A DNA stretch of 64,000 nucleotides. It comes from Tribonema minus. Lineage: Eukaryota; Sar; Xanthophyceae; Tribonematales; Tribonemataceae. The stretch spans positions 720,894 through 784,893 of the forward strand of contig JAFCMP010000517.1 in the NCBI GenBank assembly GCA_017506865.1, written 5' to 3'. This document shows, piece after piece, positions 27,395-37,608 of this stretch. The position numbers and the translations under genes were made by a program. Every line of letters begins with the position of its first letter. Position 1 is the stretch's first letter. The notes under the pieces are model-generated. The model did no database searches, was not told where the DNA came from, and saw only the letters and a program-made list of their open reading frames with translations.

Positions 27395-27600
27395 CCCCGC
27401 CGTGACCATTTTTGTCAAGTGTTCTGATGGAGCTCTCCACGCCTCAGATTTTTGTTCAACAGCTCGTCTCCACGCCTCCAGAGTTTTGTCCGATACACTC
27501 CTGGAGCAGGTCTCCAAACCTCCAGAATTTTGTCTAGCACGATGCTCCTGGAACTGGTCTCCACACTTGCAAAGCTGGTTTCAGTTTGCACACGTATGCC
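27395..27600. repeat. Degenerate ~55-60 bp repeats
   Basis: Segments with CTCCACGCCTCCAGAGTTTTGT or near variants recur about four times, always with GGTCTCCA and CTCCTGGA words. Divergence is high. Frames on both strands here are repeat by-products; I call no gene. Confidence 0.6.
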
Positions 27601-27885
27601 GCTGGCTTGCACACCTCCGATTCAGTCTGTATAGTGTCCGAAACTTATATGTCAGTGGGTCCACCACCTACTCTTGAGATGGGCTCCATGCCACATGTCC
27701 CCCCCTAGGCGCCTTGAGCTGGTGGTCTTCACCCTCAGATTTTGAGTCTTGCCAAGTGGTCCTCATACGCTGGAAGCTGATGATGATGCAATTCTTGCAT
27801 GGAATTGGCTCTGTTGTGCCCCACACCCATGATGCTTGTCATGCGTTCCAGTTGCACCTTGTCACCATCACACTTGCCCAGTCGG

Positions 27886-28473
27886 TCACATGCAATCAAC
27901 TGTTGCGATTGACCAAAGTTTAATAAGACATGCAACACACATTGCTCCCACAATGCACGCATATTGTACATGTTGCTTGCACAAAAAATGGTTACGTGTC
28001 GGCACTTTGAGCCCAGTTGTACTTGTGTGTGGCGCAACTGAATCATCATGCTGGTCGTCGACCGCTAGGGTCATGTCATCTGCAGCAGGTGCTAGTGTAA
28101 TCTGCTGTTCAGCATGTTCCGCAGCGGTGCTGTCAGGCTTAGCAGGTGAAGACGGGATTGTCACATCCTGTGTTTCAGCAAACTCTGCTTCTCCTAGCTG
28201 CGCTGCAATTTCTGACCCAGCAGTGACAGTTTTTTCATCTGCATATGTTTCTGTTGTAAGCTGATGTTCACCATCTGCAATTTTACTGTCATCCGTTGTA
28301 ATGACTGGGTTCAGCGCAGACACCGGCTGCTCGGCTGCTGGTGCAACCTCTGGCTCAGCAATGTGCTCTTGCCAGGTTGAAGTGAGCTCTTTATCGTGTA
28401 CTTGAGACAATGCGCGCTTTCTGGGCTGGTGTCTGTTGCGCCTCATCACGTTGATTATCATCCTTTTCAGCAT
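27886..28473 (-). CDS. Tail-anchored acidic protein, 195 aa
   Basis: ATG at 28473. A basic N-terminus (RRNRHQPRKRALS) is followed by a long acidic, Ala/Glu/Thr-rich disordered region and ends with one hydrophobic helix (YACIVGAMCVACLIKLWSIATV) three residues from the C-terminus. This is the layout of a tail-anchored membrane protein with a disordered cytosolic body. Family not recognised. It precedes the RBR ligase gene on the same strand. Confidence 0.5.
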   Translation of the reverse strand: MLKRMIINVMRRNRHQPRKRALSQVHDKELTSTWQEHIAEPEVAPAAEQPVSALNPVITTDDSKIADGEHQLTTETYADEKTVTAGSEIAAQLGEAEFAETQDVTIPSSPAKPDSTAAEHAEQQITLAPAADDMTLAVDDQHDDSVAPHTSTTGLKVPTRNHFLCKQHVQYACIVGAMCVACLIKLWSIATVDCM

Positions 28474-28627
28474 AGTTCATAGCGTAGCTGAAACAGAAGC
28501 AATAAAAAAAATAACAAGCAGCGCAGCATGCATCAACAGGCATCAGCATAGCAGCGAGTCATTGCAAACGTCATGTGCAACGGGAGACGAGAACATGCAC
28601 ACTTCCATTTGATGTCGCTCGCGTAGT

Positions 28628-30496
28628 TTATATATAAGCAAGCTGTGGCATGACCTGGGTCGTAGTGTGTGACATGCCCTGCTCATTCAAGTCGCTAGCC
28701 ATGAACTTGAAAAGAGCTTGGCGCTGAGCGGGGGTGAGCTTGCGCTCATCCATGAACGTGTTGAAGCGGTCACACTTGCGCTTGACAATGCTGGGCTTGT
28801 ACTGCTCTGCAGAGAGATAGAAACTCTCGCGATCAGTTCCTGCCGTGCTGTTGTACTTGCATTTCATTGCATGCTCGTGCCCTTCAGCAAAGTCTGAGCT
28901 GATTTTCTCATTGCACAAGGCGCAGATTCTGGTTTTGCAACACTTGCACTTGAGTACTACACAGGCATCAAAGTCCTCCCACCCCACCCTACAAGCGTCA
29001 TTTGGGCAGACGTTTGTGAGGACGTCCCTCGATATGAGGTTGCGCAGGTTGTGCAGGGAATTGTCGTAGAGCTCCCTACGCGCTATTGCCATCCCCATCG
29101 CGGTCCCCTGCTGCTCCCCTACTTGCATCACCATCTGAGCTCGAGTCTGAATGTACTCTTTTGTGAACGGTGCCCCGAACAATTGTATGAGCACATCTGC
29201 GCCGAATGTGTGGGCGCAGCGAGTGTCAAAGCAGCTGAGCTCCGCAACCTGATGTGCCCCGTCTATGCGCCGCTCCATCTGGCGTGTCGCATGGATGAGA
29301 GCACACGTAGAGCACAACTTGCTACTGCAGAGGCTGCAGTCTAGGTACCGGATGTTGCTGTGCTCGTCGCCGCCGTCGCAAAAGTCGTAACAGCACTTAC
29401 ATTCGTGCACAGCTGGCACAGCACCGAGCTTGCTGCGCTCTGCAAAGTGCGCCTCCGCAAGCCTACGTGCTCTGTCTGTCCCGTTCACCTTGCCGCCCGC
29501 TGCTGGCGCGGCGCGTGCGGCCCCAGTATCGACCTCCGTCATGTTGGCTCCTGCTGCAGCTGCGCGCTCAGCCTCAGCCTCTGCTGCCGTCATCTTGCCG
29601 TCTGCCTCTGGCGCGCCGTGCGCTGCTTCTGTCTCCGCTGCCGTCATCTTCCTGTCCCCATCGGCAAGTGCTGTGCGATACTCACCGCCATTGCTCTGTG
29701 CCGCAATGTATGCAGAGCTGCATGACGTGCACGAGAACGCGCCGTCGATCATGAAAATAGCACACTCCTCGCAGAGAGTGTGACCTTTGCCGCAGTCCCG
29801 GATGTAGTTGCCGACGTCCCTGTCTAGCGCTTGCTGGCAGTACGTGCAGATGTGCGGCTGCTCGGTCGGCGGCTCGCGCTCCACGTCCTCGCCATGCTCG
29901 GCAGGGGCAGCAGGAGCGCGCAGCGGCGGTACGGCCGCCTTGGCGGCAGCGGCTGGCCTAGCGGGGGCAGCAGCTGGGAGCGGCAGCGGCATGGCTGCGG
30001 CAGCAGCGCCTTGCTTAGTGCGTGCAGGCGTCACGGCGGGGGCGACAGCAGTGGGTTGCCCGGCGGGGGCAGCAGCAGTGGGTTTCCCAGCAGGGGCAGC
30101 AGCTGGGAACGGCAGCGGCGCAGCTCTCTTGGCTGCAGCAGGCTCGGCGGCTGGCTCGTCGGCTGGCTCGGCGCCTGGCTCCGCAGCTGGCTTGGCGGGG
30201 GCAGCATCAAGCGGAGGCGCCACATGGGGGGCGGCGGCAGCAGCGGCTCTCTTACCGGCTAGCTTGCCGGCTCTCTTGGCGGCTGCAGGCGCTTGCAGCA
30301 GCATTGGTGGATCAGCGGCTGGCTTTGCTCGCTTAGGGACATGGCCGGCAGCAGGCGCTTGGGGTGTCATAGCACCATCAGAGGGCCGCTTGGCGCCGGC
30401 AGCATGCTCTGGCGTAGCAGCATCGGCGGGCCGCTTGGCGCCGGCAGCATGCTCTCCGTCGCTGCTGTCGCTGCTAGAAATCTCGATGATAACCAT
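28628..30496 (-). CDS. RING/RBR-like E3 ubiquitin ligase with N-terminal SIM-like motif, 622 aa
   Basis: ATG at 30496 (an upstream TTG was discarded). Residues 1-14 read MVIIEISSSDSSDG: a hydrophobic VIIEI core followed by Ser/Asp, the form of a SUMO-interacting motif. Residues about 15-205 are Ala/Pro/Lys repeats. About 213-260 hold a RING-type cluster (C-x2-C, C-x-GH-x2-C-x2-C, C-x2-C). About 364-430 hold an RBR RING1-like region (CKCC, CSLCSSKLCSTC, CFDTRC), and about 495-545 a second cluster (CPNDAC, CKCCKTRICALC, HEH..C). The order suggests RING plus an RBR-like ligase able to pass ubiquitin. Viruses use such ligases to redirect host protein turnover; the substrate is unknown. Confidence 0.7.
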   Translation of the reverse strand: MVIIEISSSDSSDGEHAAGAKRPADAATPEHAAGAKRPSDGAMTPQAPAAGHVPKRAKPAADPPMLLQAPAAAKRAGKLAGKRAAAAAAPHVAPPLDAAPAKPAAEPGAEPADEPAAEPAAAKRAAPLPFPAAAPAGKPTAAAPAGQPTAVAPAVTPARTKQGAAAAAMPLPLPAAAPARPAAAAKAAVPPLRAPAAPAEHGEDVEREPPTEQPHICTYCQQALDRDVGNYIRDCGKGHTLCEECAIFMIDGAFSCTSCSSAYIAAQSNGGEYRTALADGDRKMTAAETEAAHGAPEADGKMTAAEAEAERAAAAGANMTEVDTGAARAAPAAGGKVNGTDRARRLAEAHFAERSKLGAVPAVHECKCCYDFCDGGDEHSNIRYLDCSLCSSKLCSTCALIHATRQMERRIDGAHQVAELSCFDTRCAHTFGADVLIQLFGAPFTKEYIQTRAQMVMQVGEQQGTAMGMAIARRELYDNSLHNLRNLISRDVLTNVCPNDACRVGWEDFDACVVLKCKCCKTRICALCNEKISSDFAEGHEHAMKCKYNSTAGTDRESFYLSAEQYKPSIVKRKCDRFNTFMDERKLTPAQRQALFKFMASDLNEQGMSHTTTQVMPQLAYI

Positions 30497-30559
30497 GTGT
30501 GATTCTGTCAAGTGGACAACAAAACAATACGACAGACATTTGTCAGCATAAATCTGAGG

Positions 30560-30795
30560 TGCTCATAAGACAAACAAGCGTTGAGGAGCACCATGTCACG
30601 ATTACACTCAAAGCTGCACCAAGCGCTTGTTGTTCAAGTGTCAATTGAAAATGCAATACATCCATCAGCATGAATTGCAGGAGGTTATACGCAGAACAAG
30701 TATTGAGGAGCACCGTGATGAACACATAAGGTGTCAGGAAACACTATTACACTGCTGCGCCACGCGCTCGTTTTTCGTAATGCTTGAGTGTGCGA
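30560..30795. repeat. Imperfect ~120 bp tandem duplication
   Basis: Words such as AAGCGTTGAGGAGCACCATG and ATTACACT..GCTGC..ACGCGC recur at about 30,575-30,640 and 30,690-30,775 with substantial divergence. No gene here. Confidence 0.55.
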
Positions 30796-30840
30796 GCATG
30801 CGACATGTTAGATTGAAGGCCCGCCCCAATTTCTAGCATT

Positions 30841-31251
30841 TCATGCAGTGCTAAATGACCAATGACAAGGCATAGACGTACCTTTGTCACCGGCCCGGCC
30901 GATGTCTCCCTGCAATCCGTTGGCATTGAGATTTGCTGCCCGACCCTCCTTCCAATGCTTTTTGCACTTGCCACCGCCGTGAAGAGTTTTGCTGCACCCC
31001 TTCACGGAACATAAAGGCAATTGGATGACTCCATCCTTGAGTGCTTTGCTTCCACATTTGTGGCAATAACCACGCCATGCTGGGCTTTTGCGTGCTGCAG
31101 TACGACAGCCCTTGACGATGCACATGCTCACTCCGTGCAGCTGCATGAGGGGCACAAGGCAGAGTGATTGAGCGATGATGTCGATGATCACAGCTATCAC
31201 CATACATTGTAAGGAGTGCAGTATGCTTATCATGAATGTGATGGTGCCCAT
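30841..31251 (-). CDS. Small protein with two Cys-rich zinc-knuckle-like repeats
   Basis: The frame contains two related modules, CIVKGCRTAARK...GYCHKCG and CSVKGCSKTLHGGGKCKKH, each a C-x4-C plus C-x2-C/H site. The pattern recalls the GC-x..-C-x2-H modules of EsV-1-7-type and other algal zinc-binding repeats. The N-terminal 45 residues are hydrophobic; translation may begin at the ATG shortly before the first module instead. The C-terminal segment is Gly/Asn-rich. A regulatory nucleic-acid or protein-binding role is possible. Confidence 0.45.
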   Translation of the reverse strand: MGTITFMISILHSLQCMVIAVIIDIIAQSLCLVPLMQLHGVSMCIVKGCRTAARKSPAWRGYCHKCGSKALKDGVIQLPLCSVKGCSKTLHGGGKCKKHWKEGRAANLNANGLQGDIGRAGDKGTSMPCHWSFSTA

Positions 31252-31307
31252 GCATTACTCGAGATCTGAAGCGGGTGGGCAGGGTATATCGTGGATTCGT
31301 GATTCAT

Positions 31308-31574
31308 TCATACAACCCCAAGTGTCAGGTGCGAGCACGAACGCGCTGTATTGAAACGTACATCGACTATGAAGTTAACATGAAGCATGCTCCTGCAAAC
31401 GACAGCGGCATGCGATAGGTCGTTTAAGCAGAACAGAACTCTACAGAACTCTTTCTGCCGCCTGTAGGAAGGGTGATTACCAAGTACGGAGGCCTCAAGA
31501 CTAGTATAACGGTACTTTGCATAGCTACGTTCAGCTTCCTCGTGCGAGCAATACAGCTGCAGTGCTCGAGACAT
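31308..31574 (-). CDS. Possible small protein, 88 aa
   Basis: ATG-started frame with mixed composition and four cysteines. No motif, membrane helix or paralogue is visible in the window. Included because it fills an otherwise empty interval; it could be chance. Confidence 0.25.
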   Translation of the reverse strand: MSRALQLYCSHEEAERSYAKYRYTSLEASVLGNHPSYRRQKEFCRVLFCLNDLSHAAVVCRSMLHVNFIVDVRFNTARSCSHLTLGVV

Positions 31575-31780
31575 AGCAAGGTCAGATTAGAAGCGCAAAG
31601 CCTCCGAAATCACTAACCTGATCGACCCCGGTGTGGTCGTTTCTGTTTCTGCTGTCCGTCGGCGCTATCTTGCTCCTGTCACGGCATCCTCTGCTATGCT
31701 ATGTGGTTGCGGAGAAGTGCTGTCGACGATTTTTCCTATAAGCACATGTGCCGTGGGTGCAAACACCCGTGCAAACACCC

Positions 31781-31840
31781 GTGCCGTCACAACTCCGAAG
31801 AACACGTCACTAGTGACAAGAACGCATCACCAGTGACGGA
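31781..31840 (+). repeat. Dispersed ~57 bp repeat, copy 2
   Basis: Second copy of the repeat at 26,593. Here the central dyad is perfect: GTCACTAGTGAC. It is preceded by a tandem CAAACACCCGTG. Confidence 0.85.
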
Positions 31841-32142
31841 GTGCGAATCGTTTCGCGTCTCCTGTCAAGTGTTGCCGCTGTGTCTTACAGCCTGTGGCGT
31901 GAGATTCATAACGCAGTAGGCCAGCAGCACTGGGGGGTGAACACGGACGTCGGGCGCACCTTTCATCCAGGCCCAGGAGGACGGTAAGTCGGACAACGGA
32001 CGCATGCTGAGCTGAATCAAGCCGCCGGTGTATATTTGCAGCGGGCGCTAGCAGCAATTGCCTCCATAACTTGATGCGCTGCACCTGCCGAAGCCTTAGA
32101 CGCTGCTGCTGCTCGCTGCTGCATGTTATCACTGTTGTAGAA

Positions 32143-34308
32143 ATGGGTCCGAAGGCCAGGACGGGCAAAGCGCTACCGAAGCCAAGTCAGCAGGTCGGCG
32201 TGTCCAATTCTCTCAAAGCTGCAGCTGCAGCCGATTCTAAGGCTGCTGATTCTGGAGCTGGAGTTGATGGCGCTTCTGCTGGAAGTGGTGCTGGCGCTGT
32301 AGCAGCTTCTGCTGGCGCTAGCGCTCTAGAATCTGCTGCTGTCACTGATACTGAGGGCGGTGCTACTGCTGGCGCTGCTGGAGGTGGAGAGGCGACGACA
32401 GGCACTTCTTCTAAGCCTGCTGACAGGTCAGTTGCATATAATTCAAGGTGTCTGTAGCACAGGCTGGTCGTGCCGCACTGGTGCCATCGGCACTAATTAA
32501 CAGCAGTATGCCGCGTTCACGCATAGCTGGTCAGCCAAGACTCACTTGGACCTAAGTGTGCCGCTGTTTTAGAGTGCTAGCGCTCCTTCAAATTGCTGCT
32601 GCTGCGGCAGCCCAAGTTCGGCATCACCAGGAGCATCAGCAGCAACGTCCGCCCAGACCGCAGCGCTGCAGCAACGTCAGCGCCAGCAGCACGGTGGTAT
32701 TGAAGCAAGTGATCTTCACTGCTGCCTCCGACAGCTGCTACTGATGCTGCTTATACTGCTGCTACTGTGTGCACAAGGCCCCGTAGCCCCCCGCTGGCAG
32801 GCCTTGCATGGTGTTTGCAGTGTGTTTGTATTACTTGTTGTTGATTTTTTATTAGCAGATCCTTAAGTTACCAGCAGCCTAAGTTAACATCATTGAATGT
32901 TGTGGGTAGCTGAAGCGCAATAGCGTCTAGTTGGGCTTCGCTTCAAAATGACCGTTGACAATAACAGGTGCTGCACTAGTTCTAAACCTGCCTGACGTAA
33001 TGCTGTTGCTGATGTGTTTTGCAGTGTTGCAGTGAAGGGGAAGCGCATCAGCCAGGATGGACTCCCTAAACGGTACAAGAAGCTGTACCTCACCGCCAAG
33101 CCCAGGCCAGAAGGGAAGTTTATACTGGGTGATGTGACTGATCAGGAGCTGAAGGCCTTCTGGAAGGGGAAGCTTATCGCATTCAGGATCGGGTCGGTGA
33201 ATACTGGCTCGGGTCAGTGGGAGATAAAATGACTCGCCTAAAAGGCGGCGGCTTGCAGGTGATTTGGCAACAGTTTGGCCGTGACCTGTAGTATGCAATT
33301 TTGATATTGATATAGGGCGGCATAAGTCATGGCTGCGCAACATATGGCTGCAGTAAATAAGGGTCGCCATATTGGCTAGCTGTTGCCAGTAGCATGAATA
33401 TGCCAAACTCCGCTGCTTGCTGTGTAAATTGCAAGGTATACCACTGCGCTGTAAGGCCTTATTCGGTCATCTTTAGTGTTCGAATATGCAGTGTTGACTG
33501 TATTTGCAGGGCACTCTACTGCATGCTAAGGTTTTGAAACCTGCTTTGATACCAGCAGGCAATCTGTACTGCATATCACTATAAGTGCACAAAGTTGACT
33601 GTGTCTGCTATGACATGCCAGGACTGCCTACGCATCATATTGCAGTATGGCAGATATGTATGCAAGACAACAGCTGACGTTGCACCAGATGCCTACTGCT
33701 GATACGTTCACTGCTTTCTGCAATATACACTACATAAATGTATTGGCAATAAATAGGTTGCAAATTAAGTGTGTGATAGATTTGGAGCTACTATGTGCTC
33801 TGTGATGAGAGCAGTCCAGCCCTGACAGAACATACAGGGTAAATGTCCTCCTCACCTCGTGCCTCCATGTGCTGCATGACAGGTGGTTCTCAGCGCGTTT
33901 GACGACACAACCACCAACTTTTTGCTGACGGAGGCAAAGTACCGCACGCCCTGCAGTACAAAGACAGTGGTGAACTGGTTTGTAGTGAAGGAACAGCTGG
34001 AGGAGTCAGAGCATCCTCCCAATCTTGAGGGGGGGAGTGAGGAGGAGGAGGAGGAGGAGGACGATGAGGAGGACGATGATGAGGAGGAGGAGGACGTCCG
34101 CCATGGCAAGAAGCAGCGCAGCACCAAGTCTTCCAAGCAGCGCAAATCCGCCAAGACGTCTGCGCATGCGTCCCCCCAAGGAGGCCCAAAGTCTAGCATC
34201 CCAAAGGGCAAGGCGCGTGACAAGCAGGGGAGGACTCAACCCGTGACAAAGGGTGATTTGGCGGACTTTGAGGAAAGGCTCATGGATGCCATTGCAGGGC
34301 TTCGCTAG
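32143..34308 (+). CDS. Three-exon nuclear-type protein with acidic tract, ~293 aa
   Basis: Exons 32143-32426, 33025-33196 and 33883-34308 join in frame with GT-AG borders (AG|GTCAGT, TTTTGCAG|T; TCG|GTGAAT, ATGACAG|G). The N-terminus is an Ala/Gly/Ser-rich disordered stretch. Residues about 95-185 are the only folded-looking part (RYKKLYLTAKPRPEGKF, then AFDDTTTNFLLTEAKYRT). A Glu/Asp run (GAGGAG triplets at 34,035-34,095), a Lys/Ser-rich basic segment and a final helix follow. An unspliced alternative would stop at 33,232 after exon 2. The intron structure argues for a host nuclear gene. Family not recognised; a chromatin- or transposon-related role is possible from acidic plus basic tracts. 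Confidence 0.6.
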
Positions 34309-35229
34309 GGGAGGATACAACATGCTTCATTGTGCAGGCACCAGGCACACAGCGGTTTGCATCATTTCATACGGCGACTCTAGTCTGGTGACATGTCTGC
34401 CCAGGTAGCACAGTGGTCTGTGAGGGTTCAGATTTCGGCAGGGGTGTATACGGTTACATTAGTATTCTCAACATAGCGTTTGCAACTGTCCCATCATCCT
34501 TGTGATGCGCATTGGCAAGCACGTGTTGCTGCTGTATGCGCCGAAGGGTCATGGAGCGGTTAATGATGATGCGATGCTTACACAGGTGGGCACATGGTGG
34601 GGGGTTGCAGGGGGGGGGGTTCATAGGGTCGAGGGGGGCCCCTTGCACACGCGCACGTAGGCAAGGCAGTGAGCGCGATATACATTTGGTGTATCTGTTG
34701 TTATGCCCGCGCTGCACTCTGTGCGCGCCTGCTCTCCCGACTGCTTGCACCATATATTGTCTGTACTGCTTGATGCTTGTGCGCGCACTGCATGTGCATG
34801 CAGATCTGCTCATATGCACACCTACATGTTGTGATGTGCGAATGTATATGAATGTGTGATGACTATGTTATGCATATCTGCAGTCCCCCCTGAGAGTCCC
34901 TACCCGCCACCTCCTGCTGGTCGCGCGTGCTGCGGCACTTATGCTAGCAGCTGCCTTGTTGTCTGTGCCACCATGTACCCATGTGATGGCGACTTGCCCA
35001 GCGTCTGCGGCGGCTGCAAAGAGTGTCGCGTCCGCTCCCTGCGCCAGACCCCACTCCAGACCCCCCTCCACCACGGCCGCTCGTCCAGCACTCTACTGTC
35101 GCGAGTTTACCGCCGTCCAATGCGGCGCGTACACGCCGCTCCACCAGTCGACTTGGTCGCGTCGACGACGTCGCGCCCGCATCGTGTCGTAGCGGAATTC
35201 AAGAATAAAGCACTAAATACATTTGCGCG
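34309..35229. other. Intergenic, no firm gene
   Basis: Contains G runs (34,600-34,625) and short weak frames. A pyrimidine-AG acceptor (ATATCTGCAG at 34,883) followed by ~300 bp of open GC-rich sequence to 35,192 could be a terminal host exon, but no partner exon is identifiable. Confidence 0.3.
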
Positions 35230-36295
35230 ATGTGCCGCCGTGCCCTCACTCCCTCGCCGACGACCATGCTGGCCAAGGACCTGAGCGCGCTGCGCCTCGG
35301 ATTTAACCTCGGCCAGACCTTCGACAATGCCGACAAGTCGACCGACCCCGCCCGCGTCAAGCCGCTGCTCAAGGCGTACCGCGACAAGGGATTCACGCAC
35401 GTGCGGATCCCCGTGAGCTGGCGCCGCAGCGACGACTACTTTTTCAACAAGACCAAGTTCATGACGGACCTCATGACGGCCGTGCAGTACTCCGTCGACA
35501 TCGGCCTTGCCGTCATTCTCGACGCGCACCACGAGCAGTGGCTTCACGAGCGCTACGACGACTCGCAGGCGGTGCGCGACAAGTTCAAGGACATGTGGAA
35601 GGACATCGCCGGCAAGTTCAGGACGTTCTCCCCCGACAAGCTGGTATTCGAGGTGCTCAACGAGCCGCAGGTCAAGTTCGGCGACACCGACGACTGCATG
35701 CGCGAGCCCTTCATCTCCCGCACCCGCGCCATCAACCAAGCGGGCTACGACGGCATCCGCTCCGCGACGGCGACGCACCTCGTGCTGGTCGAGGGCAACT
35801 GTTGGGGCGACGATCGTCTACCCGACCAAGGCGATGCTCCCGGGGGGCGGCGTCGACCCGTGCCTCGCCGTCGCCGTCCACTCCTACACGCCCAACGCGT
35901 TCTGCCTGCCGTCCGGCAGCAACGACGTCTTTCCGACCGTCGACGCCGTGCGCGCGTTCCTCTCCGACCGCGCCGCCAAGACCCGCCGCTACTCCGACGC
36001 CTCCGGCATCTACGTGATGATGAACGAGTTCGGCGTCGGCGCGGAGGACCAGTCGCGTCGCGGCGACCCGCGCGTCGCCGCGTTCTACTACGAGACCGCC
36101 AAGAACTTCCTGCAGCGCGGGATCGCGCTCAGCGTGTGGGACGACAGCGGTTCGTTCGCGGTCCGCGACGACCGCGGCACGTGGGTCTACGGCCTCGCCG
36201 ACGCGATGATCAAGGGCGCGAGAGACGCGACGACGGCGCCTGCGGCGTCGAGGCGCCGCGACCTGGCGCCCATCATCGAGACCATCGACCTTTAG
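35230..36295 (+). CDS. GH5 glycoside hydrolase (endoglucanase-like), one frameshift
   Basis: GH5 enzymes hydrolyse beta-1,4-glucans and mannans. From ATG 35230 or 35266 the frame encodes GFNLGQTFDNA, the HVRIPVSW strand, DAHHEQW and LVFEVLNEPQ with the acid/base Glu at 35,662-35,664. At about 35,803-35,815 the frame shifts: the next frame gives AVAVHSYTPNAF and YVMMNEFGV with the nucleophile Glu at 36,026-36,028, ending at 36,295. One missing base explains the break. Both catalytic Glu codons survive. There is no signal peptide. Third codon positions are nearly all G/C, unlike the other virus-like genes, suggesting a different donor. An AT-rich ACTAAATACA leader precedes it. Confidence 0.8.
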
Positions 36296-36371
36296 ATACA
36301 CGGATGCAACGTCCTCAAACATGCGTGTCCATCAATAATCCACTTCATTCGATGCGTTTGGAGGTGGGCCG

Positions 36372-36614
36372 TCCTTTTGTCAACTCTTTGCGGACCGTTG
36401 CAAAGACGCTCGTCGTCGACGAGAAGCGCACCAAGCGTGCAGGCTCTACGCGCTGCGTTGGAGAGTCGAGACGATCTTTCGACGCCTGAAGACGGACCTG
36501 ACGCTGGAGGCGTGCCACTCAAAGACGCCGAGGGCGTGCAGGAGTTTGAGGGACACGTTCTCACACATGGCGTCGGAGCTCAGGGGTGAGGAGGCGGCAG
36601 CTGCGAACAAGTGA
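36372..36614 (+). pseudogene. IS4-type transposase C-terminal remnant
   Basis: The frame open at 36,372-36,614 contains CRLYALRWRVETIFRRLKTD. Its Y-(2)-R-(3)-E-(6)-K spacing (Y at 36,447) is exactly the YREK signature that follows the last catalytic Glu region in IS4-family DDE transposases. No DDE upstream region is left, and the frame has no proper start. So only the last quarter of a transposase remains, directly behind the GH5 gene. Confidence 0.6.
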
Positions 36615-37608
36615 CCCAGGACACAGGTCAAACATGTGGTGCTTCGCCACAGCGGAGTAAAGCTAGCACTGGCCCTGACATGTGCAAGCGTCATGAAGGT
36701 GGCAGCCGGTGCGTGCAAACCCTCAGCAGAGCATTGCGCGGCCGCAGCCTCGTATAGGCATCGCCTCGCACCGCTGCCATAGCCACCACCGCCAGTACCA
36801 CTGCCCCTCCATTTGCTAACGCTGTGCTGTTGAGCATTAGATATTACTGCAAACGCAATTCCACGTCGCCGCCACGGAAGAGGGCGTACGCACCAAACGC
36901 TGTCCCCCCAACAAGCATATTTACTGCTAGGCAGAAGTGGCAGGTTTTGGTGCGGGACTGGTCGGTGGCGTGGAAGCAGGCGCAGTGGTAGCTGACTGCT
37001 GTGCACATGGCAATCAATATTGTGGCGGTAGCAGATTGCGGCAGGTCGTTACATGTACATGATGTTTTGGCACGAACGTGCGTGTCACAATGCAAAGGGA
37101 TGCACAAGAACTCTCATGGCAAACAAAAGCGTGTCATTGCCCGCACTTGCGTACGTAGACCGCTGTTTGTGTACGTACAGTACATGGCATGTTGCTGCTT
37201 GCCGCTGCTACTTCCAGAGTTTCCTATTGCACACAGGTGCAGCGGCGCATGTCGCGGCGCCGACAACCTGAAGCCGCTTGCACGCGCCACCAACGTGTGG
37301 CGTTGACACTACGCTAGCCATAGACTGTTGTGCGCATCGCCGCCAGCGCGGCCGTGAGCCAATTTAGAGCAGGTGCTAATGAATTACGCATCAAGCATCT
37401 CCCACTATATAGAAAGCAAACTGACCGCACAACGTCGTGCCGCGGTACCACTGCGCATACTGCCTACTGCTGCAAGTGACAATCAATTACCAATCACATG
37501 AAGAACACTGCTCCCTCAAGCAGACTGCAAAGGCGGGCGCACGGACAACCTTGCATAAGCTCTCAGCCTGTGTGAGAACCCGCCCCTTCTCACCCGCCGT
37601 GAGCAGTT
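36615..37608. other. Intergenic, no gene seen
   Basis: Nearly 1 kb without a convincing frame or repeat. Short frames on both strands lack motifs and continuity. Confidence 0.4.

Noticed and set aside
29808-30496. Long Ala/Gly-rich plus-strand frames antisense to the RBR ligase
   Set aside because: They are by-products of the Ala/Pro/Lys repeats on the minus strand.
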